From Deltaproteobacteria bacterium UBA3076 (lineage in GTDB: Bacteria; Desulfobacterota; Dissulfuribacteria; Dissulfuribacterales; UBA3076): a stretch of 23,806 bases of DNA. Of the stretch, positions 1 to 6,067 are shown piece by piece (position 1 is the stretch's first letter; every line of letters starts with the position of its first letter). The stretch is from contig DFBQ01000174.1 in the NCBI GenBank assembly GCA_002367355.1, positions 5,522 through 29,327 on the forward strand. The letters run 5' to 3'. The position numbers were made by a program, and so were the translations under genes. A model generated the notes under the pieces. It was not told the DNA's origin, made no database searches, and worked only from the letters and a program-made list of their open reading frames with translations.

Positions 1-230
1 CGCTAATGGCTAACAGCTAATCGCACAACTTAGGTAGTAGCAACGCCATTTAGCCCTGTCAAGCATAGGAATATGCTCTGGACATAAGACAGAATCGATG
101 GAGATTATGCTGAATTTCCCTTATGATTTGATCTCACGCTCTATAAAAAAACAAAAAAGATTTGCCTGGGTGGTCAGACTAATATTGCCAATTTCTTCCA
201 AGCAGGTTACAAAGTAATTTTAAAATAACA

Positions 231-258
231 ATATTACAATTTCACATGGGTGTAATAT
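231..258. promoter_or_regulatory. Inverted repeat, candidate operator before the cytochrome operon
   Basis: ATATTACA (231-238) and TGTAATAT (251-258) form a perfect 8-bp dyad with a 12-bp spacer, about 35 bp before the ribosome binding site of the first small ORF. Arm centres are about 20 bp apart, roughly two helical turns, as for a dimeric regulator. The region is AT-rich, so chance is possible. No regulator can be named. Confidence 0.3.
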
Positions 259-300
259 GAGAATCGTTTTAAAACAAACAACAAAACAGGAAGGAGGGGC

Positions 301-426
301 GTGCCATTAAAGGAACACAAAAAAATAATTCTTGCATTGGTTTTCTTTTTAACTCCCGCTTTTTTAGCTCCTGTAATCTATAATATCAGAAATATCAGAA
401 ATGACAAAAGCGGGGTCTATATCTGA
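301..426 (+). CDS. Small single-TM protein, 41 aa (possible shortened gene)
   Basis: A GTG start at 301 follows a very strong Shine-Dalgarno (GGAGGGG, 293-299). The 41-residue product has a basic N-terminus (KEHKK) and one hydrophobic segment (about residues 9-26), then a polar tail ending at TGA (424-426). The same frame continues after the TGA with AFLGICALIVGA, a second membrane-like segment, to TAG at 463. It may therefore be a real 41-aa peptide or a two-TM protein of about 53 residues broken by a nonsense change. It lies 138 bp before the nonaheme cytochrome and reads the same way, so it could open that operon. I do not recognise the family. The support is the ribosome binding site and hydrophobicity only. 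Confidence 0.4.
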   Translation: MPLKEHKKIILALVFFLTPAFLAPVIYNIRNIRNDKSGVYI

Positions 427-564
427 GCTTTTCTTGGGATCTGCGCCCTTATCGTGGGTGCATAGCTATTTCAAGTCCTGTGTGAAACTTCTGTTTCAGC
501 AAGGAACATTGGAGTATGCTCGCACATGAACTTCTAAGTTCTATAGGTGAGGAAGAGAGGAAGG

Positions 565-1740
565 ATGGTGCTCAAAGCAAAGTTTCTCATAATCTGTATT
601 TTCGGTTTCATGATGTTGATGGCTGGCATCGGCATCAACTCGTCGAGTGCCATGGAAACCGATGACTGTCTGGAATGCCATGGCGATTTATCCAATTTCG
701 ATGAAGGGGACGAACGTCTATATGTGGACGGTACCCGGTTCGCCAGCACAAAACACGCAGAAGATGGTTGCGGGTCCTGCCATTCCGTAACCGATGATCA
801 CCCGGATGATGGGCTCAAGCCCGAAAAAGAAAGCTGTGACATGTGCCATGAAGATACTATTGATGAGTTATCAAAGGGCCTTCATGCTGGAAATGCGGAA
901 TGCACAGATTGTCACAACCCCCATGCGGACAGAGGGCTCAAATCTCCTGGTGAAAGCTGTGGTATGTGCCATGAAGAAGCCGTTGAAGAATATTTGAATA
1001 GCCCCCATGCAGCAAACGCGGTTTGCTCGGATTGTCACAGCCCCCATACAGTCATGAGCTATCTGGATACCTCCGGTTTTGAAAAAAATAAACAGTGTAA
1101 TAGTTGTCACGAAGGTGCCGGCCACTCTGAATGGCTCCTCCGGAACAAGCTCCATATGCAGGCAACTACGTGCATAAGCTGCCATACCGATTCAAAAGGC
1201 ATTGTCATCACCATGTATATTGAGAAAAGAGATGATATCAAACCAGATAAAGAAGGTGAGATTGACCTCGCAACTTACCAAGATCTCACGCAATTAGTCG
1301 GAGACAAGGGAGTTCAATCTCTCATAGATACCAACGGTGACGGCTCCATTACAACGGCAGAACTCAAAAAGTTTAATACGAACTCAAAATATAAGAGCGT
1401 AGGGCTCTGGGGGCTGCTGTCAACAAAAACAGCAAGTCACAGTTACGGAATATTTAAAGACCGCCGGGATTGTTCTTTCTGCCATGCTGCCGGGCCCAAA
1501 GCCATGCAGACATGTTACGTAGCCTTCCCTAATCAAGATGGCACATACAGCAGGGTCCCTGTTGAAGAAGGAGCAGTGCTCGACCCTCTTTTTGCTACTT
1601 CTGACTTCTACATGGTGGGCTCCACCAGAAACGATATTCTCAGCATTGTGGGCCTGCTAATCATAGCCGGTGGTTTGGGCGCAGCCTGCCTCCATGGCAC
1701 TTTCAGAATTCTGACCAGGAAAAACAGGAGGAAACATTGA
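565..1740 (+). CDS. Nonaheme c-type cytochrome with EF-hand loop and C-terminal membrane anchor
   Basis: Periplasmic electron-transfer protein, 391 aa. The sequence shows a signal peptide (residues 1-30), nine CxxCH heme c motifs (at about 35, 69, 91, 113, 132, 154, 178, 203 and 303), and a C-terminal hydrophobic helix (about 357-378) followed by a basic tail, so it is probably anchored with its hemes outside. Between hemes 8 and 9 lies a canonical EF-hand loop, DTNGDGSITTAE (255-266), with acidic or oxygen ligands at positions 1, 3, 5 and 12. Hemes 3-6 sit in two similar CxMCH...CxDCH units, suggesting internal duplication. An in-frame GTG at 547 is possible, but ATG 565 has GAGGAAGAG at good spacing. 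The next gene, a di-heme cytochrome b, starts 2 bp after this stop, which points to a quinone-linked electron module. The acceptor or donor cannot be told from sequence. Confidence 0.92.
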   Translation: MVLKAKFLIICIFGFMMLMAGIGINSSSAMETDDCLECHGDLSNFDEGDERLYVDGTRFASTKHAEDGCGSCHSVTDDHPDDGLKPEKESCDMCHEDTIDELSKGLHAGNAECTDCHNPHADRGLKSPGESCGMCHEEAVEEYLNSPHAANAVCSDCHSPHTVMSYLDTSGFEKNKQCNSCHEGAGHSEWLLRNKLHMQATTCISCHTDSKGIVITMYIEKRDDIKPDKEGEIDLATYQDLTQLVGDKGVQSLIDTNGDGSITTAELKKFNTNSKYKSVGLWGLLSTKTASHSYGIFKDRRDCSFCHAAGPKAMQTCYVAFPNQDGTYSRVPVEEGAVLDPLFATSDFYMVGSTRNDILSIVGLLIIAGGLGAACLHGTFRILTRKNRRKH

Positions 1741-1742
1741 TC

Positions 1743-2375
1743 ATGGAAAAGCCGAAAATGATCTACCTCAACCCTCTTACAGTGAGGATATGGCATTGGA
1801 TCCACGCCATCGGAATAACAACTCTGTGCATTACAGGGGCTCAGATCAGGTTTCCTGAGTATATTAATCTCTTCGGCAGCTATAGAGCAGCGGTACTGGT
1901 TCATGATTTTACCGGAATCTTTGTATGCCTCGATTGGTTGTTATGGTTTTTCTATTACGTGTTCATTGATAAAAGCCTGATAAAACTCTATGTCCCCAAC
2001 ATGTATGACCTGAAGACGGGAATCATAAGACAGATGCTGTTCTATGGCTTTAACTACTTCAAGGGTGGACCGAATCCGCACCACTGCACGCCTGATAACA
2101 AGTTCAACCCCATGCAGAAAGGGGCATATCTGATGATCATGCTGACGCTTGTACCGATCATCCTGTTGTCCGGCCTGTTGCTTCTGCTGATTACGCAAAA
2201 ATGGATGGTGTTTTTGGGCGGGGTAAAAATAGTAATCGGGCTACATTTTCTGGTAGCCTGCTGTTTCGCTGCCTTCCTCTTTGTCCACATGTATCTGGCT
2301 ACCCTGGGCCATACCTTCTGGGCTCATATCATAACCATGATAACTGGCTGGGAGGAAGAGGTAGAAGATCACTAA
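1743..2375 (+). CDS. Di-heme membrane cytochrome b (cytochrome b561 / thiosulfate reductase anchor-like)
   Basis: Integral membrane cytochrome b of 210 aa in the cytochrome b561/Ni-hydrogenase cytochrome b superfamily, closest in style to thiosulfate-reductase-type cytochrome b anchors. Four main membrane segments are visible (about residues 14-34, 53-75, 128-150, 162-186). Candidate heme ligands are H18/H21 in WHWIHA, H54 (VHDFTG), H168 (GLHFL) and H182 (FVHMY). It should pass electrons between the quinone pool and a periplasmic partner, here most likely the nonaheme cytochrome encoded just upstream. The ribosome binding site AGGAGG (1727-1732) lies inside the end of the cytochrome gene. ATG 1743 is preferred over TTG 1737, which is only 4 bp from that site. 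No catalytic oxidoreductase subunit is encoded nearby, so the terminal partner is unknown. Confidence 0.88.
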   Translation: MEKPKMIYLNPLTVRIWHWIHAIGITTLCITGAQIRFPEYINLFGSYRAAVLVHDFTGIFVCLDWLLWFFYYVFIDKSLIKLYVPNMYDLKTGIIRQMLFYGFNYFKGGPNPHHCTPDNKFNPMQKGAYLMIMLTLVPIILLSGLLLLLITQKWMVFLGGVKIVIGLHFLVACCFAAFLFVHMYLATLGHTFWAHIITMITGWEEEVEDH

Positions 2376-2391
2376 TCACTAACCAATAGGG

Positions 2392-2420
2392 ATTGAGACG
2401 ACCTCAGAGGTCGTCTCAAT
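2392..2420 (+). terminator. Rho-independent terminator stem, displaced from its T-tract
   Basis: A 14-bp near-perfect inverted repeat (ATTGAGACGACCTC, one-base centre, then its complement) lies 16 bp after the cytochrome b stop. It lacks a T-run directly after it, because the 105-bp MITE begins at 2421. Removing the MITE and one target copy joins the stem to CTATTATTT, a T-rich tract. I read it as the operon terminator, now interrupted. Confidence 0.6.
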
Positions 2421-2525
2421 GTAACTTCTCAATAAGTCCGGGCAAATCACATTTTTGCGACTATCCACTGGATTCCGGCTTTCGCCGGAATCCAGACATC
2501 TTATCTTGAGTTATCGAGAAGTTAC
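2421..2525. mobile_element. 105-bp MITE with 15-bp terminal inverted repeats and 8-bp target duplication
   Basis: The left end GTAACTTCTCAATAA (2421-2435) is the inverse of the right end TTATCGAGAAGTTAC (2511-2525), with one mismatch. Perfect direct repeats GTCTCAAT flank it (2413-2420 and 2526-2533). Inside is a 12-bp hairpin (arms 2468-2479 and 2484-2495, loop TTTC) of the 'ATTCCGGC-TTTC-GCCGGAAT' type common between genes in many proteobacteria. There is no coding capacity, so it would depend on a transposase elsewhere. Confidence 0.8.
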
Positions 2526-2533
2526 GTCTCAAT

Positions 2534-2714
2534 CTATTATTTAAGAGGCCGGTTTTGTCGATTTGTATAGAGCAGAGGAATTTCTGCGAGATTGGATTTA
2601 CAGGATCCTTCACAAAATGAAGAATATTTTAGTCGGACGAACCTGAACTGTGAAGACTGACTTGTTTTTGGTGGCCAACGGCCTTAACAATGGGAGCCAC
2701 CTTACAATCTTTAT
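2534..2714. other. Intergenic DNA, no gene seen
   Basis: Between the MITE and the convergent response regulator I see no credible ORF. A GGTGGC...GCCACC pair (6-bp arms near 2670-2701) could form a weak stem, but it has no convincing T-tract on either strand. Confidence 0.4.
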
Positions 2715-3149
2715 CTACTTTTCTTTTAAGGCTTTCTTAACTGCTTCAATCAACTCGACAGGATCAATTGGTTTTTCAATATAGCCGTCCGGGATAGTAT
2801 ATTTTGTCAATCCAGTGCTCTCGACAAATTTCTTTTCATCCCGAAGCGGTTGTTTGAACATGAAATTCCTGAAATCGACCCCTGTCACCTCAGAGACCCC
2901 GGTTTGCACGATCACGGGAGTATTGCTCATGTCCGGATCCGATCTTAACTCTTGAAACATGGCAATGCCACTTTTTTTGGGCATCATGAGGTCGAGCAAA
3001 ACCAAATCAGGCTTCTCCTTGCGCAAGAGTTCAAGGCCCTCAATCCCATTGTTGGCACTTATGCTTGAATAACCGTTGTCTTCAAGGACTGCACTGATAA
3101 AGGTAATAATATCAGGCTCATCGTCCACGATAAGTATCTTTTTAGCCAT
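2715..3149 (-). CDS. Single-domain response regulator (CheY-like receiver)
   Basis: A 144-aa receiver with no output domain. The acidic pair is D9/D10 (IVDDE), the phosphoacceptor D53 (LLDLMMP), the conserved Thr T83 and the Lys K126 (EKPID). A longer than usual loop (about residues 84-120, TGVDFRNFMFKQP onward) lies between the Thr and Lys motifs. It may act by protein contact or as a phosphate shuttle. ATG 3149 is chosen over GTG 3161 because AGGAAGG lies just before it. The gene is convergent with the cytochrome operon and divergent from the heme-sensor operon. No kinase is adjacent on its strand, so it is an orphan; the kinases at 4331-7594 are candidate partners. Confidence 0.88.
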   Translation of the reverse strand: MAKKILIVDDEPDIITFISAVLEDNGYSSISANNGIEGLELLRKEKPDLVLLDLMMPKKSGIAMFQELRSDPDMSNTPVIVQTGVSEVTGVDFRNFMFKQPLRDEKKFVESTGLTKYTIPDGYIEKPIDPVELIEAVKKALKEK

Positions 3150-3310
3150 TTCCTTCCTCACTCCTATAATTACTGAGAAAGCCCTCAGGTAAATCTATTT
3201 CTTCATCTAACAAATACATAGCACAGAATACCGCGTTTTGAAAGACAAAATGGCGATAGTCCAAGTTTTTACTTCACCTAAAGATTTCCATTTAATACAT
3301 GATTAAAATT

Positions 3311-3646
3311 GGTTCTTCGCTGTTTAGTGTGGGTAACCTTATAACCGGCTTCGCCGACTTGGGGACTGGTCCCCAAGCCCCTGGGATTTATCGCTTTTAT
3401 ACCAAAACCAAGTTGAGTAAAAAAACAGGGGGTTAAAGAAAAAAGGGGCTATGTTATCCAAATTGTGGATGTTAATTTTCAAGGCCTATGTAAGTATAAC
3501 TTTGTGTAATTATTATATATGTAGGCTCAGGACAGCCCAAAACCTATAAAAATTAGTATGCATTGAAAGCCTATATTTATAGATGCGTACCGCCTAACTG
3601 GCTGTAATCATAGGATTGTGCTACCCACACTAAATAGCGAAGAGCC
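3311..3646. mobile_element. 336-bp ISL3-like MITE with 25-bp terminal inverted repeats and 8-bp target duplication
   Basis: The left end (3311-3335, beginning GGTTCTTCGCTGTTTAGTG) and the right end (3622-3646) are inverse copies over 25 bp with two mismatches. Perfect direct repeats TTAAAATT flank it (3303-3310 and 3647-3654). Ends of the GGxTCTTCG type with 8-bp duplications fit the ISL3 family; that family name is from memory. The interior has no transposase-sized ORF. It carries a strong hairpin, CTTGGGGAC-TG-GTCCCCAAG (3358-3377), and otherwise AT-rich sequence. Confidence 0.8.
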
Positions 3647-3654
3647 TTAAAATT

Positions 3655-3846
3655 CTTAGGAGTGCTTGATCCAAGGATCAGGCTTCTATATAATAATATT
3701 CATAATAATAATATTCATAGAGTTCGCAAAACAGCATGGAGCGCTATTCAGTTCAGTACCGTTTTATTCTCCATGCTTCGCACGATAGGATAAAATGCTA
3801 TTGTTTCCAGATCCTCGATGTAGATTCTGGTCAAAAGAGCTTGGGG
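3655..3846 (+). promoter_or_regulatory. Leader of the heme-sensor operon
   Basis: This stretch holds a palindrome TGATCC-AA-GGATCA (3667-3680) and a tandem imperfect repeat of ATAATAATATTCAT (about 3689-3719), both before the tetraheme cytochrome. The AT-rich repeat could supply a promoter, but I cannot place -35 and -10 boxes with confidence. The open frame from ATG 3736 to 3846 is in phase with the cytochrome but looks non-coding, because the signal peptide begins at 3847. Confidence 0.3.
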
Positions 3847-4287
3847 ATGAGAATAAAAAAACTATTTATCACCATGATCACCGGGCTTCTTGCTTTATCT
3901 TTCTTTGCCTTTAACACACCGTATCTCCAGGCTGAAAAAGAGAAGGCCTTCTATGTTGGAATGGACAAGTGCAAAGAATGCCATCCAGAGCATGTAGAAA
4001 GCTATCTCTCCTGGAATTACGCAAGAAATTTTCGGGTTATACAGATGAGAAAAAAAGATCATGACCCAGGCTGTCTCCCTTGCCACACCACCGGCTATGG
4101 GAAACAGGGAGGATTTGTCAGTATGGAAAAAACCCCGCGGATGGTCAATAAACAGTGTGAAAGTTGTCATGGTCCGGCCAGCTTACATCTCAAGGCCCCG
4201 ACCAGGCTGGAACATCAAGAGACATTGAGCATTCCAAAGAATATCTGTACAAGCTGTCACAGCGGGCACAAGCATCCGGGATATTGA
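3847..4287 (+). CDS. Tetraheme c-type cytochrome (cytochrome c554-like), probably frameshifted at its end
   Basis: Exported heme protein of 146 aa. The signal peptide (1-29, MRIKKLFITM start, cleavage near LQA) is followed by CxxCH motifs at 42 (CKECH), 76 (CLPCH, followed by TTGYG), 104 (CESCH) and 134 (CTSCH). The CHTTGYG and CESCHGP wording is typical of cytochrome c554-type multiheme proteins. The start is ATG 3847, where the signal peptide begins, not the longer frame from 3736. The stop at 4285 is suspicious. In the -1 frame, CTICH follows at once (4293-4307), and that frame ends at 4332-4334, overlapping the start of the next gene. The intact protein was therefore probably pentaheme with about 16 more residues. 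Its place directly before a kinase that itself binds heme c suggests that it feeds or tunes that sensor. Confidence 0.85.
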   Translation: MRIKKLFITMITGLLALSFFAFNTPYLQAEKEKAFYVGMDKCKECHPEHVESYLSWNYARNFRVIQMRKKDHDPGCLPCHTTGYGKQGGFVSMEKTPRMVNKQCESCHGPASLHLKAPTRLEHQETLSIPKNICTSCHSGHKHPGY

Positions 4288-4330
4288 GCCGCTGCACTAT
4301 ATGCCATCATCAGTATGAGCCTATGGAGCA

Positions 4331-6043
4331 TTGAGAAACAGTAAAATGACACCTCTTTTTGACAAATTATGGACATGGTTCCGCATATCCAGCGTAGCCG
4401 AAAAGGTGATAATGGGTATGAGCGTAATTCTAATCGTAGTATTAGGCCTCCTTACTTACTATGATATGGTGACGCGAATAAAGTTTCACCTTGGAAAGCA
4501 GGAGGAGCGGGCATATGAGATCAGTGACACTGTAATGAGAAGTATTGAGTACCCCATGCTCGACGGAGACATGGAGTCTGTGCAGGCCATCTTGGAAAGC
4601 TTGTATAAATTAAAGGACGTGAAAGTCGTAAATCTTTGCAATTTTACAGGCACCATCAAATACAGTGGATTACCAGCCAATGTAAAAATGCTTGACGATT
4701 CACAGGCCACCGCAGAGGCACTAGACACCGGTTCCCTGGTGAAGAACCTGGAGGTGCAGGGAGAAGAAAAAATACTTCTCCATGCCATGCCTATCCCGAA
4801 TGAGGAGACCTGTTATAAATGCCATGGAAGTGAAAATGAAATATTAGGGGTTCTAACCGTCGGGATTAGCTGGGGCCCCGTAGAGGAGCGGGTAGCAGAA
4901 GTCAGGAACAGGGAGATTATCTGGGGCCTGGCTTCCCTTGTGATTGTGGGTCTTTTCTTATTCATTTTCTTATCCAGATTCGTTACCCGGCCCCTTGCCC
5001 GACTTGCGCGATTAGCCGATGAAATCAGCCGTGGAAAAACAGAGGTTGATTTTGGTAGAAAGGTCAAATGTTGGGAGATAGAAAAATGCACAAAAACCGA
5101 CTGCCCTGCATATGGAAATACTGCGACAATGTGCTGGTACGTGGACGGAACACTCTGTTTTGGCCAGCCGTCAGGGAGCTTTCCGGAAAAGCTGGATGAG
5201 TGTCGTGAATGCAAAGTATATAAAACCCATGTGGGTGACGAAATGGTCCAGTTGGCGGATTCTTTCAAGCATATGGTCTCTAAACTGGATATTTCTGAAA
5301 AAGAGATAAAAAAATTAGAACAAAGGACCCAGTTAGTCCAGGCCAGTAAGATGTCCACCTTGGGTGAGATGGCATCAGGCGTAGCCCACGAGTTAAATCA
5401 ACCGTTAAGTGTTATTAGAATGGGCGCTACGTTTCTGTCAAAGATGATCAACAAGGGCAAAAAGATTGAGGATGAACAACTAAAAACTGTGACTGAAGAA
5501 ATTGTTGGTCAGGTGGATAGGGCATCGGCAATCATCAATCATATGCGGGACTTTGCCAGGGTGGGTATTAAAACAACAGAGCTTAACGTGAATATTCCTA
5601 TCAGAAATATCTTTGGGATATTGGGACAACAGTTCAAAGTACGTAATATAGAGATAGAGTTGGACCTGGATGATAACCTGCCCCATATAATGGCAGATAG
5701 TAATAAGTTAGAGCAAGTCCTTTTGAACCTGGTTGTCAATGCCCGGCATGCCATTGAGGAGAAGGACGAACAGGGTGGCAAGGTGACAATAAGGTCATTT
5801 TCAGACAAAGGAAAGGTTGCAATTAGTGTATCCGATACAGGGAATGGCATTCCAGAACATGTGCTGGATAAAATATTTGAACCATTCTTTACCACCAAAA
5901 AAGTGGGTACCGGAACGGGATTGGGCCTGTCCATCAGCTATGGAATTGTCAAGGATTACGGGGGAACTATAGATGTAAAAACAGAGTTGGGGATTGGCAC
6001 AACATTCCTATTGAAATTTCCTCCATATTCAGATGCTAAATAA
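4331..6043 (+). CDS. Membrane sensor histidine kinase with periplasmic heme c motif and Cys-rich insert
   Basis: A 570-aa kinase, probably sensing redox state. Domains in order: TM1 (about 26-45), a periplasmic domain with one CxxCH (CYKCHG, 161-166) near its end, TM2 (about 196-217), HAMP (218-245), a Cys-rich cytoplasmic insert (247-294, with CWEIEKC, CPAYG, MCWYVDGTLC and CRECK, eight Cys), HisKA with H353 (VAHELNQP), and HATPase with N470, DTGNG (502-506) and GTGTGLGLS. The insert resembles 'two-CW' modules beside HAMP domains in anaerobes and may bind a metal or cluster; that is inference. The TTG start at 4331 overlaps the stop of the frameshifted cytochrome reading; ATG 4346 is the alternative. 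The next gene, a receiver-kinase protein, begins 24 bp after the stop, making a likely phosphorelay pair. Confidence 0.9.
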   Translation: MRNSKMTPLFDKLWTWFRISSVAEKVIMGMSVILIVVLGLLTYYDMVTRIKFHLGKQEERAYEISDTVMRSIEYPMLDGDMESVQAILESLYKLKDVKVVNLCNFTGTIKYSGLPANVKMLDDSQATAEALDTGSLVKNLEVQGEEKILLHAMPIPNEETCYKCHGSENEILGVLTVGISWGPVEERVAEVRNREIIWGLASLVIVGLFLFIFLSRFVTRPLARLARLADEISRGKTEVDFGRKVKCWEIEKCTKTDCPAYGNTATMCWYVDGTLCFGQPSGSFPEKLDECRECKVYKTHVGDEMVQLADSFKHMVSKLDISEKEIKKLEQRTQLVQASKMSTLGEMASGVAHELNQPLSVIRMGATFLSKMINKGKKIEDEQLKTVTEEIVGQVDRASAIINHMRDFARVGIKTTELNVNIPIRNIFGILGQQFKVRNIEIELDLDDNLPHIMADSNKLEQVLLNLVVNARHAIEEKDEQGGKVTIRSFSDKGKVAISVSDTGNGIPEHVLDKIFEPFFTTKKVGTGTGLGLSISYGIVKDYGGTIDVKTELGIGTTFLLKFPPYSDAK

Positions 6044-6067
6044 TGTTCTAACAATAGGGGCAATCTA

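Noticed and set aside
424..462. Selenocysteine insertion at the in-frame TGA
   Set aside because: The downstream stem is short and lacks a recognisable SECIS loop, and the protein has no redox fold; nonsense change is simpler.
871..1185. 104-aa antisense frame in the nonaheme cytochrome gene
   Set aside because: Cys/His-rich coding DNA read backwards; the nine heme motifs on the plus strand are decisive.
3736..3846. N-terminal extension of the tetraheme cytochrome
   Set aside because: Puts 37 polar residues before an obvious signal peptide that begins at ATG 3847.
4813..5358. 181-aa antisense open frame
   Set aside because: Lies wholly inside the sensor kinase gene; composition is Ser/Arg/Pro-rich as expected for a shadow frame, with no motif.
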